A stretch of 64,000 bases of DNA from Clostridiaceae bacterium (GTDB lineage Bacteria; Bacillota; Clostridia; Acetivibrionales; DUMB01): NCBI GenBank assembly GCA_012840085.1, contig DUMB01000017.1, positions 1-64,000 of the forward strand, in the 5' to 3' direction. Positions 24,465 to 32,371 of the stretch are shown piece after piece (within the stretch, counting starts at the first letter, position 1; every line of letters begins with the position of its first letter). A program made the position numbers and the translations under genes. The notes beneath the pieces were generated by a model. The model worked only from the letters and a program-made list of their open reading frames with translations. It made no database searches and had not been told where the DNA came from.

Positions 24465-26717
24465 ATGGTGTCTCGTAATAAAAAAAAGGAAGGCAGAAGC
24501 AAGTGGATCTTTTTAAGAAGCAATACCTTTCAGAGCCTGCTTGTAGGCATTATTTTTATTTTATTAGCTTTTGCTATCATTCAAAACGGCGCTGCTCCCA
24601 AAAAGTATGACCTGAAATTGTGGGACAAGTCCCCATACGATATTTTAGCGCCAAGAGATATTGAAAATACAATAAAAACTGAGGAGAATGCCAGGGCAGC
24701 TGCCGATAATGTAACCCCTATCATGAAGAATCTTTATAACGTACCAATGGATGTTCTCTACTCTGCAAACAATTTCCTTTCAAAAATTGTTGAGATAAGA
24801 GACGGCATAAGCAAGAATCTTCAGGAACAAAATATAACAAAAAAAGATTGGAACTATGCTGAATTGTTGGAAGCTGAGCAGGTAAAAGCCATTGAAAAGC
24901 TGCGCACGGAGGCTGAAAAATACAACGTTTCATTATATGATGAGCAACTTAAATATCTTATAGTTAATGCAGCTGACGAACAACTGGAGCTATTGAAAAA
25001 CAACCTGAATGAGATCATCAAAAATGCAATGCTGAAAGATATTACTAGGGAGAACCTGGCCTCGGTAATCAATGATGCGCAGGATGAGATTCAGGAAACA
25101 GACCTGAATAAAGAGCTGAAGGATTTTGGAAGCGCTATTTTAAGAGTTATGTTGAAACCAAACCGTGAAGTTGATTATGAATTGACCAAGCAGCGTCAGG
25201 AAGAGGCATATAAGAATGCTTTGAGGAACAAAGTCATTATACCTAAGGATTCAAGAATCATAAGTTACGGTGACATAGTTACTGAAGACAAGCTTAAGAT
25301 TTTAGAAGACCTGAACCTGCTGGAGACAGGGCGGTTTGATTATCCATTTGCAGCAGGAATACTGATCATACTTCTGTTATTGGCTTTGCTGCTTGTGCTT
25401 TATATGAATAATTTTTGCAAAAAGATCCTTAGCAACAGGAACGACGTTATACTTTTGGCTGTTGTTATGCTGCTTACCATATTGCTTGCCAGAGTGGCCA
25501 ACGTATATTCTCCTCTCCTGATACCAATATTTATTGCACCTATGCTCATATCAATACTTATCGATTTGAAACTTGCCGTTGTGGTAAACTTTGTGCTGAC
25601 TATCGCAATATCCTTTATTACAAAAGGAGAAACAGGGTTTATTTACATGGCGGTAATCAGCGGCACGTTGTCAGCATTTATGGTATCAAGAGCAAATCAG
25701 AGGAGCAAGCTTTCGGCTGCAGGTTTAGCGGTAGCAGGAATTAATATTATAGTAACGATATGTATGGGAGTAATAAATAAAAGCGGCGTGAAAGATGTAT
25801 TGGAAAACTGCCTTTTTGCAACGATAAACGGTATCGTAAGCGGAATTTTTACAATCGGAATATTGCCGTTTATGGAGACTACGTTTAACATAATTACACC
25901 ATTGAAATTGCTGGAACTGGCAAATCCCAACCAGCCCCTGATGAAAAAACTTCTTATGGAGGCACCTGGCACCTATCATCATAGCCTGATGGTGGGAAAT
26001 CTTGCTGAAGTTGCAACGGAGGCAATTGAAGGAAATGCACTGCTGGCCAGGGTTGGGGCATATTACCATGATATCGGAAAGTTGAAAAGGCCTAACTTTT
26101 TTGTTGAAAACCAGCTCTCCGACAATCCTCACGACAGGATGACACCAAGTCTCAGTACCCTTGTTATTACTTCACATACACAGGATGGTATAGAGCTGGC
26201 TAAAAATTACAAGCTGCCCCAGGCTATTATAGATATAATAGCACAGCATCACGGAAATACTCTTGTTGCATTTTTTTATCATAAAGCCAAAAAACTGGAC
26301 AAGTCAGATACTGTTAAGCAGGATGACTTCAGATACTCAGGACCTACTCCTTCCACGAAGGAAGCTGCTGTTGTAATGCTCGCGGATTCAGTGGAAGCAG
26401 CAGTCAGAGCAATGCCTGACAAGACTGAAGGTAAAATTGAAGGATTGATAAGAAAGATAATAAAGGACAAGCTGGATGACGGACAACTTGATTTGTGCAG
26501 CCTGACGCTGAAAGACCTTGACCTTATAGCCAAGAGCTTTATGCGAGTGTTCAGCGGTTACTTCCATGAAAGAGAAGTATATCCGGAAATAAAACCATTG
26601 GTTAATAATAAGGCAAACTATGAAATAATATATCAGGATGATGTACAAGAGAAAGTATCTGGTGAAAGGAGAGCCGTTTGTGAAAATCTCAATAGAGAAC
26701 CTGCAGGACAAAGTTGA
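24465..26717 (+). CDS. pgpH: 7TM-HD phosphodiesterase PgpH (YqfF family)
   Basis: A 750-residue membrane enzyme that in relatives hydrolyses cyclic di-AMP. An N-terminal helix (about residues 27-45) is followed by a large extracytoplasmic 7TMR-HDED domain (50-285), seven membrane helices (about 290-480) and a cytoplasmic HD domain. The HD motifs are visible: APGTYHHSLMVGNLAE, AYYHDIGKLKRPNFF, ITSHTQDG and IAQHHGNTLVAFFY, with a metal-binding Asp in VMLADSVEAAVRA. The start is ATG 24465 after GGGGGGAG. It overlaps ybeY by 38 bp. Confidence 0.93.
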   Translation: MVSRNKKKEGRSKWIFLRSNTFQSLLVGIIFILLAFAIIQNGAAPKKYDLKLWDKSPYDILAPRDIENTIKTEENARAAADNVTPIMKNLYNVPMDVLYSANNFLSKIVEIRDGISKNLQEQNITKKDWNYAELLEAEQVKAIEKLRTEAEKYNVSLYDEQLKYLIVNAADEQLELLKNNLNEIIKNAMLKDITRENLASVINDAQDEIQETDLNKELKDFGSAILRVMLKPNREVDYELTKQRQEEAYKNALRNKVIIPKDSRIISYGDIVTEDKLKILEDLNLLETGRFDYPFAAGILIILLLLALLLVLYMNNFCKKILSNRNDVILLAVVMLLTILLARVANVYSPLLIPIFIAPMLISILIDLKLAVVVNFVLTIAISFITKGETGFIYMAVISGTLSAFMVSRANQRSKLSAAGLAVAGINIIVTICMGVINKSGVKDVLENCLFATINGIVSGIFTIGILPFMETTFNIITPLKLLELANPNQPLMKKLLMEAPGTYHHSLMVGNLAEVATEAIEGNALLARVGAYYHDIGKLKRPNFFVENQLSDNPHDRMTPSLSTLVITSHTQDGIELAKNYKLPQAIIDIIAQHHGNTLVAFFYHKAKKLDKSDTVKQDDFRYSGPTPSTKEAAVVMLADSVEAAVRAMPDKTEGKIEGLIRKIIKDKLDDGQLDLCSLTLKDLDLIAKSFMRVFSGYFHEREVYPEIKPLVNNKANYEIIYQDDVQEKVSGERRAVCENLNREPAGQS

Positions 26718-27162
26718 ATTTAATGAAAGCATAGAAAAATTAATAACGAAGGTATCAGGGCTTGTAATTGATACCGAGGGTGTCAAAATTGACTGTAAAG
26801 TTGATATAACGCTTGTTGACGATGCTAAAATTCAAGAGATCAACAATGAATACAGAAATATCAATTCACCTACTGATGTGCTGTCATTTCCCATCATTGA
26901 GGGCTGTGAAGGACAAATTAACCCTGAAGTGGGAGATTATGATGAAGATGGGCATGCCATGCTCGGAGATATAATAATATCCCTCGAAACAGCTAAAAGA
27001 CAGGCGGAGGAATATGGCCATTCCTTTGAAAGGGAAGTTGCATTCCTTGTAACGCATGGCATGCTGCACCTTTTAGGGTTTGATCACGAAGAGGAAGAAC
27101 AAGAAAAGAAAATGCTGGAAGAGCAGGAAAAGATATTGACAAAAGCAGGATTAAAGAGATAA
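26680..27162 (+). CDS. ybeY: Endoribonuclease YbeY (rRNA maturation factor)
   Basis: A 160-residue zinc-dependent endoribonuclease for 16S rRNA 3' processing and ribosome quality control. The zinc signature H-x3-H-x5-H is intact in THGMLHLLGFDHEEEE, and the upstream Arg region NNEYRNINSPTDVLSFP is present. I start at GTG 26680, 7 nt after AAAGGAGA, inside the pgpH 3' end; the frame continues to 26638 without an SD. A strongly acidic and lysine-rich tail closes the protein. Confidence 0.93.
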   Translation: MKISIENLQDKVEFNESIEKLITKVSGLVIDTEGVKIDCKVDITLVDDAKIQEINNEYRNINSPTDVLSFPIIEGCEGQINPEVGDYDEDGHAMLGDIIISLETAKRQAEEYGHSFEREVAFLVTHGMLHLLGFDHEEEEQEKKMLEEQEKILTKAGLKR

Positions 27163-27205
27163 TTTTGTATATAAATTTGTTTGTGAATTTATTGCGGTGA
27201 AACTC

Positions 27206-27937
27206 ATGGAAAAACCGGACAAAAACAGAATAAAAAAAAACAAAACCATTGTAGAAAGCTTTAATAATGCCATACACGGAGTGTTTTTTGCAATAAAATC
27301 TGAAAGGAATATGAAGATTCATATAACCTCTGCTGTATTCATACTCATTTTAAGTATGTTTTACGATCTGTCAAGGATTGAATTTGTTGCTGTGTGCATT
27401 ACGGTTGCTTTGGTACTGATATGCGAGCTTTTTAATACTGCAATTGAGGTACTGGTGGATCTTGTAACGGAAGAATATCATCCAAAAGCCAAAGCAGCCA
27501 AGGATATTGCCGCAGGAGCTGTTTTCATTTCTGCACTGGCATCACTTGCTATAGGATATATCATTTTCTTTGACAGGGTCAGCACTGACCTTGACATTGT
27601 CATAAACAGGCTTGAAAATTCTCCTGCACACATAACACTGATTTCACTGATAGTAACGGTAATTCTTGTTGTGGTTCTAAAATATATTTTTAAAAAGGGA
27701 ACACCTTTTAGCGGTGGGATGCCAAGCGGACATTCCGCTGTTGCTTTTTCTATAACAACGGCAATTGCCCTTTGGGTACGGAATGCGAAGGTGACTTTTT
27801 TGTGTTTGATAATATCTCTGCTTCTCATGCAGAGCAGGCATGAAGGCAAGATTCACAATGTAATTGAGTTATTGGCAGGAGCGATTATCGGATTTCTTAC
27901 CACTTTACTTATATTTCAAGTATTTTCAAACGTATGA
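27206..27937 (+). CDS. dgkA: Undecaprenol/diacylglycerol kinase fused to a PAP2 phosphatase
   Basis: A 243-residue membrane protein with two enzyme-family halves. Residues 15-125 are the DgkA family: SFNNAIHGVFFAIKSERNMK, ICELFNTAIEVLVDLV and HPKAKAAKDIAAGAV, which in Gram-positives phosphorylates undecaprenol. Residues 135-240 are PAP2 (type-2 phosphatidic acid phosphatase): GMPSGHSAVAF and SRHEGKIHNVIEL. PAP2 motif 1 is altered (KYIFKKGTP, lacking the usual RP) and the final Asp of motif 3 is Glu. I place the start at ATG 27206, 5 nt after GGTGA; GTG 27197 overlaps that SD. The fusion joins a lipid kinase and a lipid-phosphate phosphatase. Confidence 0.88.
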   Translation: MEKPDKNRIKKNKTIVESFNNAIHGVFFAIKSERNMKIHITSAVFILILSMFYDLSRIEFVAVCITVALVLICELFNTAIEVLVDLVTEEYHPKAKAAKDIAAGAVFISALASLAIGYIIFFDRVSTDLDIVINRLENSPAHITLISLIVTVILVVVLKYIFKKGTPFSGGMPSGHSAVAFSITTAIALWVRNAKVTFLCLIISLLLMQSRHEGKIHNVIELLAGAIIGFLTTLLIFQVFSNV

Positions 27938-28002
27938 TAGGAATGCTATATTTAATAGGAATGATATTTTTTAAACTTGTTGTTTGCTGAGGGGGAGGTT
28001 AT

Positions 28003-28407
28003 GTGAACAATAAAGAACTGGTGAGATTGGCACAGGAAATAGAAGAAAAAGCATATGCCCCATATTCAGGGTTCAGAGTCGGTGCTGCACTGCTCACAGG
28101 AAACGACAGGGTTTTTTTAGGTGTCAATATAGAGAATGCTTCCTTTGGTGCAACTAATTGTGCTGAAAGAACTGCTATTTTCAAAGCAGTGTCAGAGGGA
28201 GAAAAACGTATAAAAGCTATTGCTATCGCAAGTGACAGCGATGACTTTGTGTTTCCATGCGGTATATGCAGACAGGTAATTGCAGAATTCAGTGATATAG
28301 ATACTAAAATAATTTGCAGCAGAAAAGATGGAGAATATAAGGTTTATACATTAAAGGAGCTTTTGCCCCATGCATTTACGGAAATAAATACAGGAGGTGG
28401 GTTTTAA
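28003..28407 (+). CDS. cdd: Cytidine deaminase
   Basis: A 134-residue homotetramer-type cytidine deaminase for pyrimidine salvage. The zinc site is complete: NCAERTAIF (Cys ligand and catalytic Glu) and PCGICRQVI (two Cys ligands). Substrate-binding GVNIENASFG is present. The start is GTG 28003, as the ATG two bases earlier runs into TGA; GGGGGAGG precedes it. era begins at the next base after the stop. Confidence 0.96.
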   Translation: MNNKELVRLAQEIEEKAYAPYSGFRVGAALLTGNDRVFLGVNIENASFGATNCAERTAIFKAVSEGEKRIKAIAIASDSDDFVFPCGICRQVIAEFSDIDTKIICSRKDGEYKVYTLKELLPHAFTEINTGGGF

Positions 28408-29298
28408 GTGACATTTAAATCAGGATTTGTAGCAGTGATAGGAAGACCGAATGTCGGTAAATCAACTTTGATAAATAGACTTACGGGGGAAAAAGTTTCA
28501 ATAATATCTGACAAACCACAGACCACAAGAAATGCTATAAGGGCAATAATAACTGAAGAGGATTGTCAGATAGTTTTCATAGACACTCCGGGTATACACA
28601 AGCCAAAGAATAAACTCGGAGAATACATGGTTACTGTCGCGACAGATACCATGAATGAAGTGGATGCTATTATTTATATCGTAGAGGCTACAGACGTTAA
28701 GCCCGGTCCCGGTGACATGCATATAATTCAACAGCTGAAGGAAGTCAGGACTCCAATTATACTTCTTATTAACAAAATTGACCTGGTAGAAAAAGAGAAA
28801 CTGCTATATCTTATTTCTGAATATAAAGATAAACTTGATTTCGAATCTATAATTCCGATTTCGGCAGCAACCGGGGAAGGAACGGATTTAATAATGAATG
28901 AATTAAAGAAAATCCTTCCTGAAGGCCCGAAATATTTTCCTGAAGACATGCTGACAGACCAAACGGAAAGAATACTTGTAGCTGAGCTTATAAGAGAGAA
29001 GATATTGCACTTTTTAAGCGAAGAGGTACCCCATGGAGTTGGCGTGGAGGTGGTATCTTTTACTGAGAGAGAGGAAAAGAATTTAATAGACATTCAAGCT
29101 AATATTTACTGTGAAAAGGAATCTCATAAAGGAATTTTGATAGGTAAGCAGGGAAAAATGCTCAAAAAAATCGGCATGACTGCAAGACAGGAGATAGAAA
29201 ACATACTTGGCTCAAAAGTCTTCCTCCAGTTGTGGGTTAAAGTCAAACCAGACTGGAGAAACAGCAATCAAATGCTGAAGATTTTAGGCTATAATTAG
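28408..29298 (+). CDS. era: GTPase Era
   Basis: A 296-residue GTPase that binds the 3' end of 16S rRNA during 30S assembly. G motifs: [14 protein letters not shown] (G1), TT in switch I, DTPGIHKP (G3), NKIDLV (G4) and SAATGEG (G5). A C-terminal KH domain carries [15 protein letters not shown]. It starts at GTG 28408, directly after the cdd stop, with GGAGGTGGG inside the cdd end, so translation is probably coupled. Neighbouring ybeY and recO match the conserved cluster. Confidence 0.97.
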   Translation: MTFKSGFVAVIGRPNVGKSTLINRLTGEKVSIISDKPQTTRNAIRAIITEEDCQIVFIDTPGIHKPKNKLGEYMVTVATDTMNEVDAIIYIVEATDVKPGPGDMHIIQQLKEVRTPIILLINKIDLVEKEKLLYLISEYKDKLDFESIIPISAATGEGTDLIMNELKKILPEGPKYFPEDMLTDQTERILVAELIREKILHFLSEEVPHGVGVEVVSFTEREEKNLIDIQANIYCEKESHKGILIGKQGKMLKKIGMTARQEIENILGSKVFLQLWVKVKPDWRNSNQMLKILGYN

Positions 29299-29487
29299 CA
29301 GTTTTATTTTGGGGTTATAATTATCAGCTTATGTGAAATTTGCTGGACTGATAATGCATTTAATGTTATTTCCGCCCAAGACATAGAACTTTAAACAAAC
29401 ATAAATTTTCAAGTATACAAAATATTTTTTAGAGAAACCTAAATATAAAGGTTAAATTACTCTATGATCGAAGGGGGATTGCATTAA

Positions 29488-29631
29488 ATGCTGAGAGATT
29501 TTGCATGGAGAGCTTTTGAACAAACAGGAAGCATTGAATCATATATGTTCTTTAAAGAGATAGAGGAATTCAAAAAGGCGCGTAATGAAACAAAAATGGC
29601 CGAGGAAGAGGCAGCTCCAAGCAACTCATGA
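29488..29631 (+). CDS. yqzL: YqzL family small protein
   Basis: A 47-residue protein: MLRDFAWRAFEQTGSIESYM, then FFKEIEEF and an acidic tail. It matches the YqzL family, short proteins encoded between era and recO in Firmicutes; the 'RDFAWRAFEQTGSI' core is diagnostic. AAGGGGG lies about 10 nt before ATG 29488. No function is known. It is easily missed because of its length. Confidence 0.85.
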   Translation: MLRDFAWRAFEQTGSIESYMFFKEIEEFKKARNETKMAEEEAAPSNS

Positions 29632-29681
29632 TTACTATGCTGTAAAAGCATATTCATAGATTTTTCAGGGGTTAGTTTCAG

Positions 29682-30428
29682 ATGAGTTATTTAAGAACAA
29701 AGGGAATTGTAATAAAAGAGGTAAATACAGGTGAGGCTGATAAAATAATAACTATTTTCTCAAAAAGTCAGGGTAAAATTTCTGCGCATGCAAAGGGTGC
29801 AAGAAGACCCAGAAGCAAGCTTGTTGCGTCTACACAACTTTTATGTTACAGCGATTTTATGCTTTTTAAGGGCAGGGATATGTTCTCAATAAATTCATGT
29901 GAAGTAATTGAGCCTTTTTATGAGATAAGGAATGATATAATCAAATTGACATATTCCGCCCATCTGATTGATATAATAAATGACGTTATACAGGAAAATC
30001 AGCCTTCTTCACGAGTTTTACAGCTCCTTCTTAATACTCTTTATATGCTTGCAAAGACAGACAGAAAACCTGAATTACTTGCAAAAATATTTGAAATACG
30101 ATTATTGTCGATACTTGGCTATGCTCCCTTTGTAAAGGGATGTATGGTATGCGGAAAGGATGAAATGGATAAGGCCTTTTTTAGTTTTAAAAACTGTGGT
30201 CTTATTTGTTCAGCTAAAGATTGCTTATCAACCGACCCTTACGCAATGAGTGTTGCACCGGGCACAGTGAAGGCACTTTGCCATATAATTTACTCCAGAA
30301 TGGATCAATTATTTAATTTCAACGTTTCCGAGGAAGTTCTTGCAGAATTGGCTTATATATCACGAAGATATTTAAGAGAGCGGCTGGAAAAGGATTACAC
30401 AAAACTTGATTTTTTGAAAGAGCTTTAA
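29682..30428 (+). CDS. recO: DNA repair protein RecO
   Basis: A 248-residue recombination mediator that helps RecR load RecA on SSB-coated DNA. An N-terminal OB fold (TKGIVIKEVNTGEADKIITI, then KGARRPRSKL) is followed by a helical domain with a four-Cys zinc site (CMVCGKDE, then CGLICSAKDC). The size is typical. The start is ATG 29682, with the weak SD AGGGG 9-10 nt upstream. It is the last gene of the conserved yqfC-recO block. Confidence 0.93.
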   Translation: MSYLRTKGIVIKEVNTGEADKIITIFSKSQGKISAHAKGARRPRSKLVASTQLLCYSDFMLFKGRDMFSINSCEVIEPFYEIRNDIIKLTYSAHLIDIINDVIQENQPSSRVLQLLLNTLYMLAKTDRKPELLAKIFEIRLLSILGYAPFVKGCMVCGKDEMDKAFFSFKNCGLICSAKDCLSTDPYAMSVAPGTVKALCHIIYSRMDQLFNFNVSEEVLAELAYISRRYLRERLEKDYTKLDFLKEL

Positions 30429-30547
30429 AAAGCTTAAAAAATGCTATAAAAGAGCTTCAAAATTAAAAAAACAATGACAATTATGAGAGAAGTTGAATAG
30501 CTTATATTGTAACGACTTTTTAGTATTATGAAAAGAAGGGATTATAT

Positions 30548-31168
30548 ATGAGCAATATTCAACTTCCTGTACAATTAATAACAAGAAGAATCACAAAGCC
30601 TAATCTTGATGTATTTTATCCGGTCATTGTAGCCGGAACAAATCCAAATGCTATGCAAAAGATGAATCAACAGATATACAATCTGGTGAACAAGCTGATT
30701 ATAGATCAGGGATATTACCAGGATCCTCAGACAACAAGCGTAACCGGTTATTATGAAATAAAAACAAATGAGCGCGGAGTCCTGAGCCTTACTGTAATCA
30801 ATTATACATACAAACAGTATGCAGCTCACGGACTTACAATTATAAAGTCTCTCAATTTTGATATAAATACCGGAAGAAATTACCAGTTATTTGAGCTGTT
30901 TAAACCAGGATCCGATTATCAAAAGAAGCTGTCAGAAATTATTGAAAGACAAATCAAAGAAAGAGATATACCTCTGCTGGATGAATTTAAGGGTGTAAGC
31001 CCAAATCAGGATTACTATATAGCTGATAAAGCATTAGTGATTTATTACCAGCTGTATGAACTGACTGCATATGTTTATGGATTTCCGTATTTTCCTATAT
31101 CAGTGTATGAAATACAGGATATCATAAATGAAAATGCTCTTTTAGGTGTTATGGCTGTAAATAATTAA
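30548..31168 (+). CDS. DUF3298 (RsiV-like) domain protein
   Basis: A 206-residue protein with the DUF4163/DUF3298 arrangement: N-terminal 'FYPVIVAGTNPNAMQKMNQQ' and C-terminal 'ADKALVIYYQLYELTAYVYG'. The same domains form the extracellular, lysozyme-binding part of anti-sigma factor RsiV in Bacillus. Here no signal peptide, membrane helix or anti-sigma region is present, so it looks like a stand-alone, probably cytoplasmic, version. GAAGGG lies about 10 nt before ATG 30548. The function is unknown. Confidence 0.75.
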   Translation: MSNIQLPVQLITRRITKPNLDVFYPVIVAGTNPNAMQKMNQQIYNLVNKLIIDQGYYQDPQTTSVTGYYEIKTNERGVLSLTVINYTYKQYAAHGLTIIKSLNFDINTGRNYQLFELFKPGSDYQKKLSEIIERQIKERDIPLLDEFKGVSPNQDYYIADKALVIYYQLYELTAYVYGFPYFPISVYEIQDIINENALLGVMAVNN

Positions 31169-31175
31169 GAGAAGG

Positions 31176-31262
31176 AGACAAGGGACGGTTCTGTGTCTTA
31201 GATAGACAGCAGGGACGGTTCCGGTGTCTATGTCCTCAGACACCAGAACCGTCCCTGTTGTC
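31176..31262. repeat. GGGACGGTTC palindromic intergenic repeat
   Basis: A partial copy (AGACAAGGGACGGTTCTGTG, 31176-31195) is followed by a long palindrome: CAGGGACGGTTC and GGTGTCT at 31209-31229, and AGACACC and GAACCGTCCCTG at 31238-31258. GGGACGGTTC/GAACCGTCCC repeats are widespread intergenic elements in Clostridia, similar in design to REP sequences. The palindrome overlaps the 3' end of the thioesterase gene. Confidence 0.85.
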
Positions 31263-31685
31263 TGTGCTGTCTGCCTCTAAAATTGTTCCGGAAGTAGTAT
31301 AGCCGGTTGCTGTGAATCTTGCGACGATGTCTTCATTCTCATCAAAAACATCAACAGTGTAAAAGCAGAGCCTTTTTCCTGATGAGATTTTTGAGGCTTT
31401 CGCAGTTAACACATTTCCTTTGGGAGGTTTAAAATATGAAATATTCGCACTTGCTCCTAAAGTAATAAAACCATAAGAATTAGCTGCGGCAGCAAAATCA
31501 AAATCAGCGAGTGTGAAAATTGCTCCGCCCTGAACAACGTTTGCCGCGTTCAAATGATTTTCAGTTACTGTCATCTGTGCTACAGCAAATCCGGGTTCAA
31601 CCTTAATAAGTCTGATACCGTTATTATATGCAAAGCGGTCTTTTTTGAAAAAATTCAACAAATTGTTACTCATTTCATGACTCAT
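31236..31685 (-). CDS. Hotdog-fold thioesterase (PaaI family)
   Basis: A protein of about 149 residues, probably an acyl-CoA thioesterase. The hotdog core has the PaaI pattern: HLNAANVVQGGAIFTLADF followed by LGASANISYFKPPKGNVL. I start at ATG 31685 (MSHEMSNNLLNFF), 7 nt after AAAGGTG; the frame extends to 31694. The last residues, DSTDNRDGSGV, and the stop codon are encoded by the palindromic repeat at 31176-31262, so the native C-terminus was probably replaced. The hotdog core is unaffected. Confidence 0.83.
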   Translation of the reverse strand: MSHEMSNNLLNFFKKDRFAYNNGIRLIKVEPGFAVAQMTVTENHLNAANVVQGGAIFTLADFDFAAAANSYGFITLGASANISYFKPPKGNVLTAKASKISSGKRLCFYTVDVFDENEDIVARFTATGYTTSGTILEADSTDNRDGSGV

Positions 31686-31755
31686 TTTTTTCACCTTTAA
31701 CTCTTATTGAAAGTAATTTCGATATAATTGATTATTAATTATATACTAAATTAAC

Positions 31756-31856
31756 TTGTTGTGCCAAGTAATGAGACAGTATTGTGGAGAACTTTAGAGC
31801 TGTTTTTATCAGCTCTTGGGCTCGGAGCTTCTGCTAACAAAATACCGGCACAACAA
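31756..31856. repeat. Full-length (101 bp) TTGTTGTGCC repeat element, copy A
   Basis: It has perfect 10-bp terminal inverted repeats, TTGTTGTGCC and GGCACAACAA. An internal AGAGCTG / CAGCTCT stem is present. The copy at 47983-48083 has the same length and is strongly similar throughout. No coding potential. Confidence 0.85.
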
Positions 31857-31924
31857 TTTATATCTTTTTAAAAAACATTGCCGATTTACATAATAACTAT
31901 TATCAAATACATTAATTTTATCAA

Positions 31925-31953
31925 TTGACAAACTTCGCTGCATTTGATACTAT
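31925..31953 (+). promoter_or_regulatory. Sigma-A promoter for the purine permease
   Basis: TTGACA (31925-31930), a 17-bp spacer and TACTAT (31948-31953) with an extended TGA just before the -10. Predicted initiation near 31960 precedes the guanine aptamer. Confidence 0.75.
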
Positions 31954-31995
31954 TATTTCGTCAACTCGACAATTTAATATTTGGTAATGATGCAA

Positions 31996-32064
31996 GCTCA
32001 TATAACTTCGATAATATGGATCGAAGGTTTCTACCAGACAACCATAAATTGTTTGACTATGAGT
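31996..32064 (+). ncRNA. Purine (guanine/hypoxanthine) riboswitch aptamer
   Basis: P1 pairs CTCATA (31997-32002) with TATGAG (32058-32063). P2 is TTCGAT/ATCGAA with loop AATATGG; P3 is AGACAA/TTGTTT with loop CCATAAA; J2/3 reads TTTCTACC. All are hallmarks of the purine riboswitch. The specificity base in TTTGACTATGAG is C (32057), predicting guanine or hypoxanthine rather than adenine. It controls the downstream NCS2 permease, with a terminator at 32205. Confidence 0.95.
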
Positions 32065-32099
32065 GAGCGCAATATGTTTTATACATATTCGTAAACTTA

Positions 32100-32178
32100 A
32101 TGGGGTCTAGGTATGTTGGTTTTAATTGGACGTGCTTGGATTCTAAAGATGCATAGCCATATGGAATTCTAACCCCAT
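32100..32178 (+). other. Unassigned structured segment between guanine aptamer and terminator
   Basis: ATGGGGT (32100-32106) pairs with ACCCCAT (32172-32178) and encloses about 65 nt without a motif I recognise. It lies in the leader after the complete guanine aptamer and before the terminator hairpin. It may be part of the expression platform or a second aptamer. Confidence 0.5.
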
Positions 32179-32204
32179 AGGGTGGATGTGTCTTAGGTGA
32201 CTGG

Positions 32205-32251
32205 TAGACAAATAGATTTCTTTAAATATCTGTTTGTCTATTTTTGTTTTT
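32205..32251 (+). terminator. Riboswitch terminator before the purine permease
   Basis: TAGACAAA (32205-32212) pairs with TTTGTCTA (32233-32240), extended by inner AGAT/ATCT pairing, followed by TTTTTGTTTTTT. It ends about 120 bp before the permease start and fits transcription attenuation. Confidence 0.88.
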
Positions 32252-32371
32252 TAGGGGTTATAATAACTAGGGATGGCAGAAATGTTGACAACTGTCGAAT
32301 TTCTTAATCTTTAGTTATTAACAATGTTATTATAAATGCAATTATACAAATTTTAAGGGGGTAAACTCTTT

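Noticed and set aside
32065-32204. PRPP (ykkC-class) riboswitch in tandem with the guanine aptamer
   Set aside because: GTCTAGG and GTGACTGGT fragments look tempting, but the conserved GGUUCCG and GACUGGUCC blocks and their spacing are missing. I left the segment unassigned.
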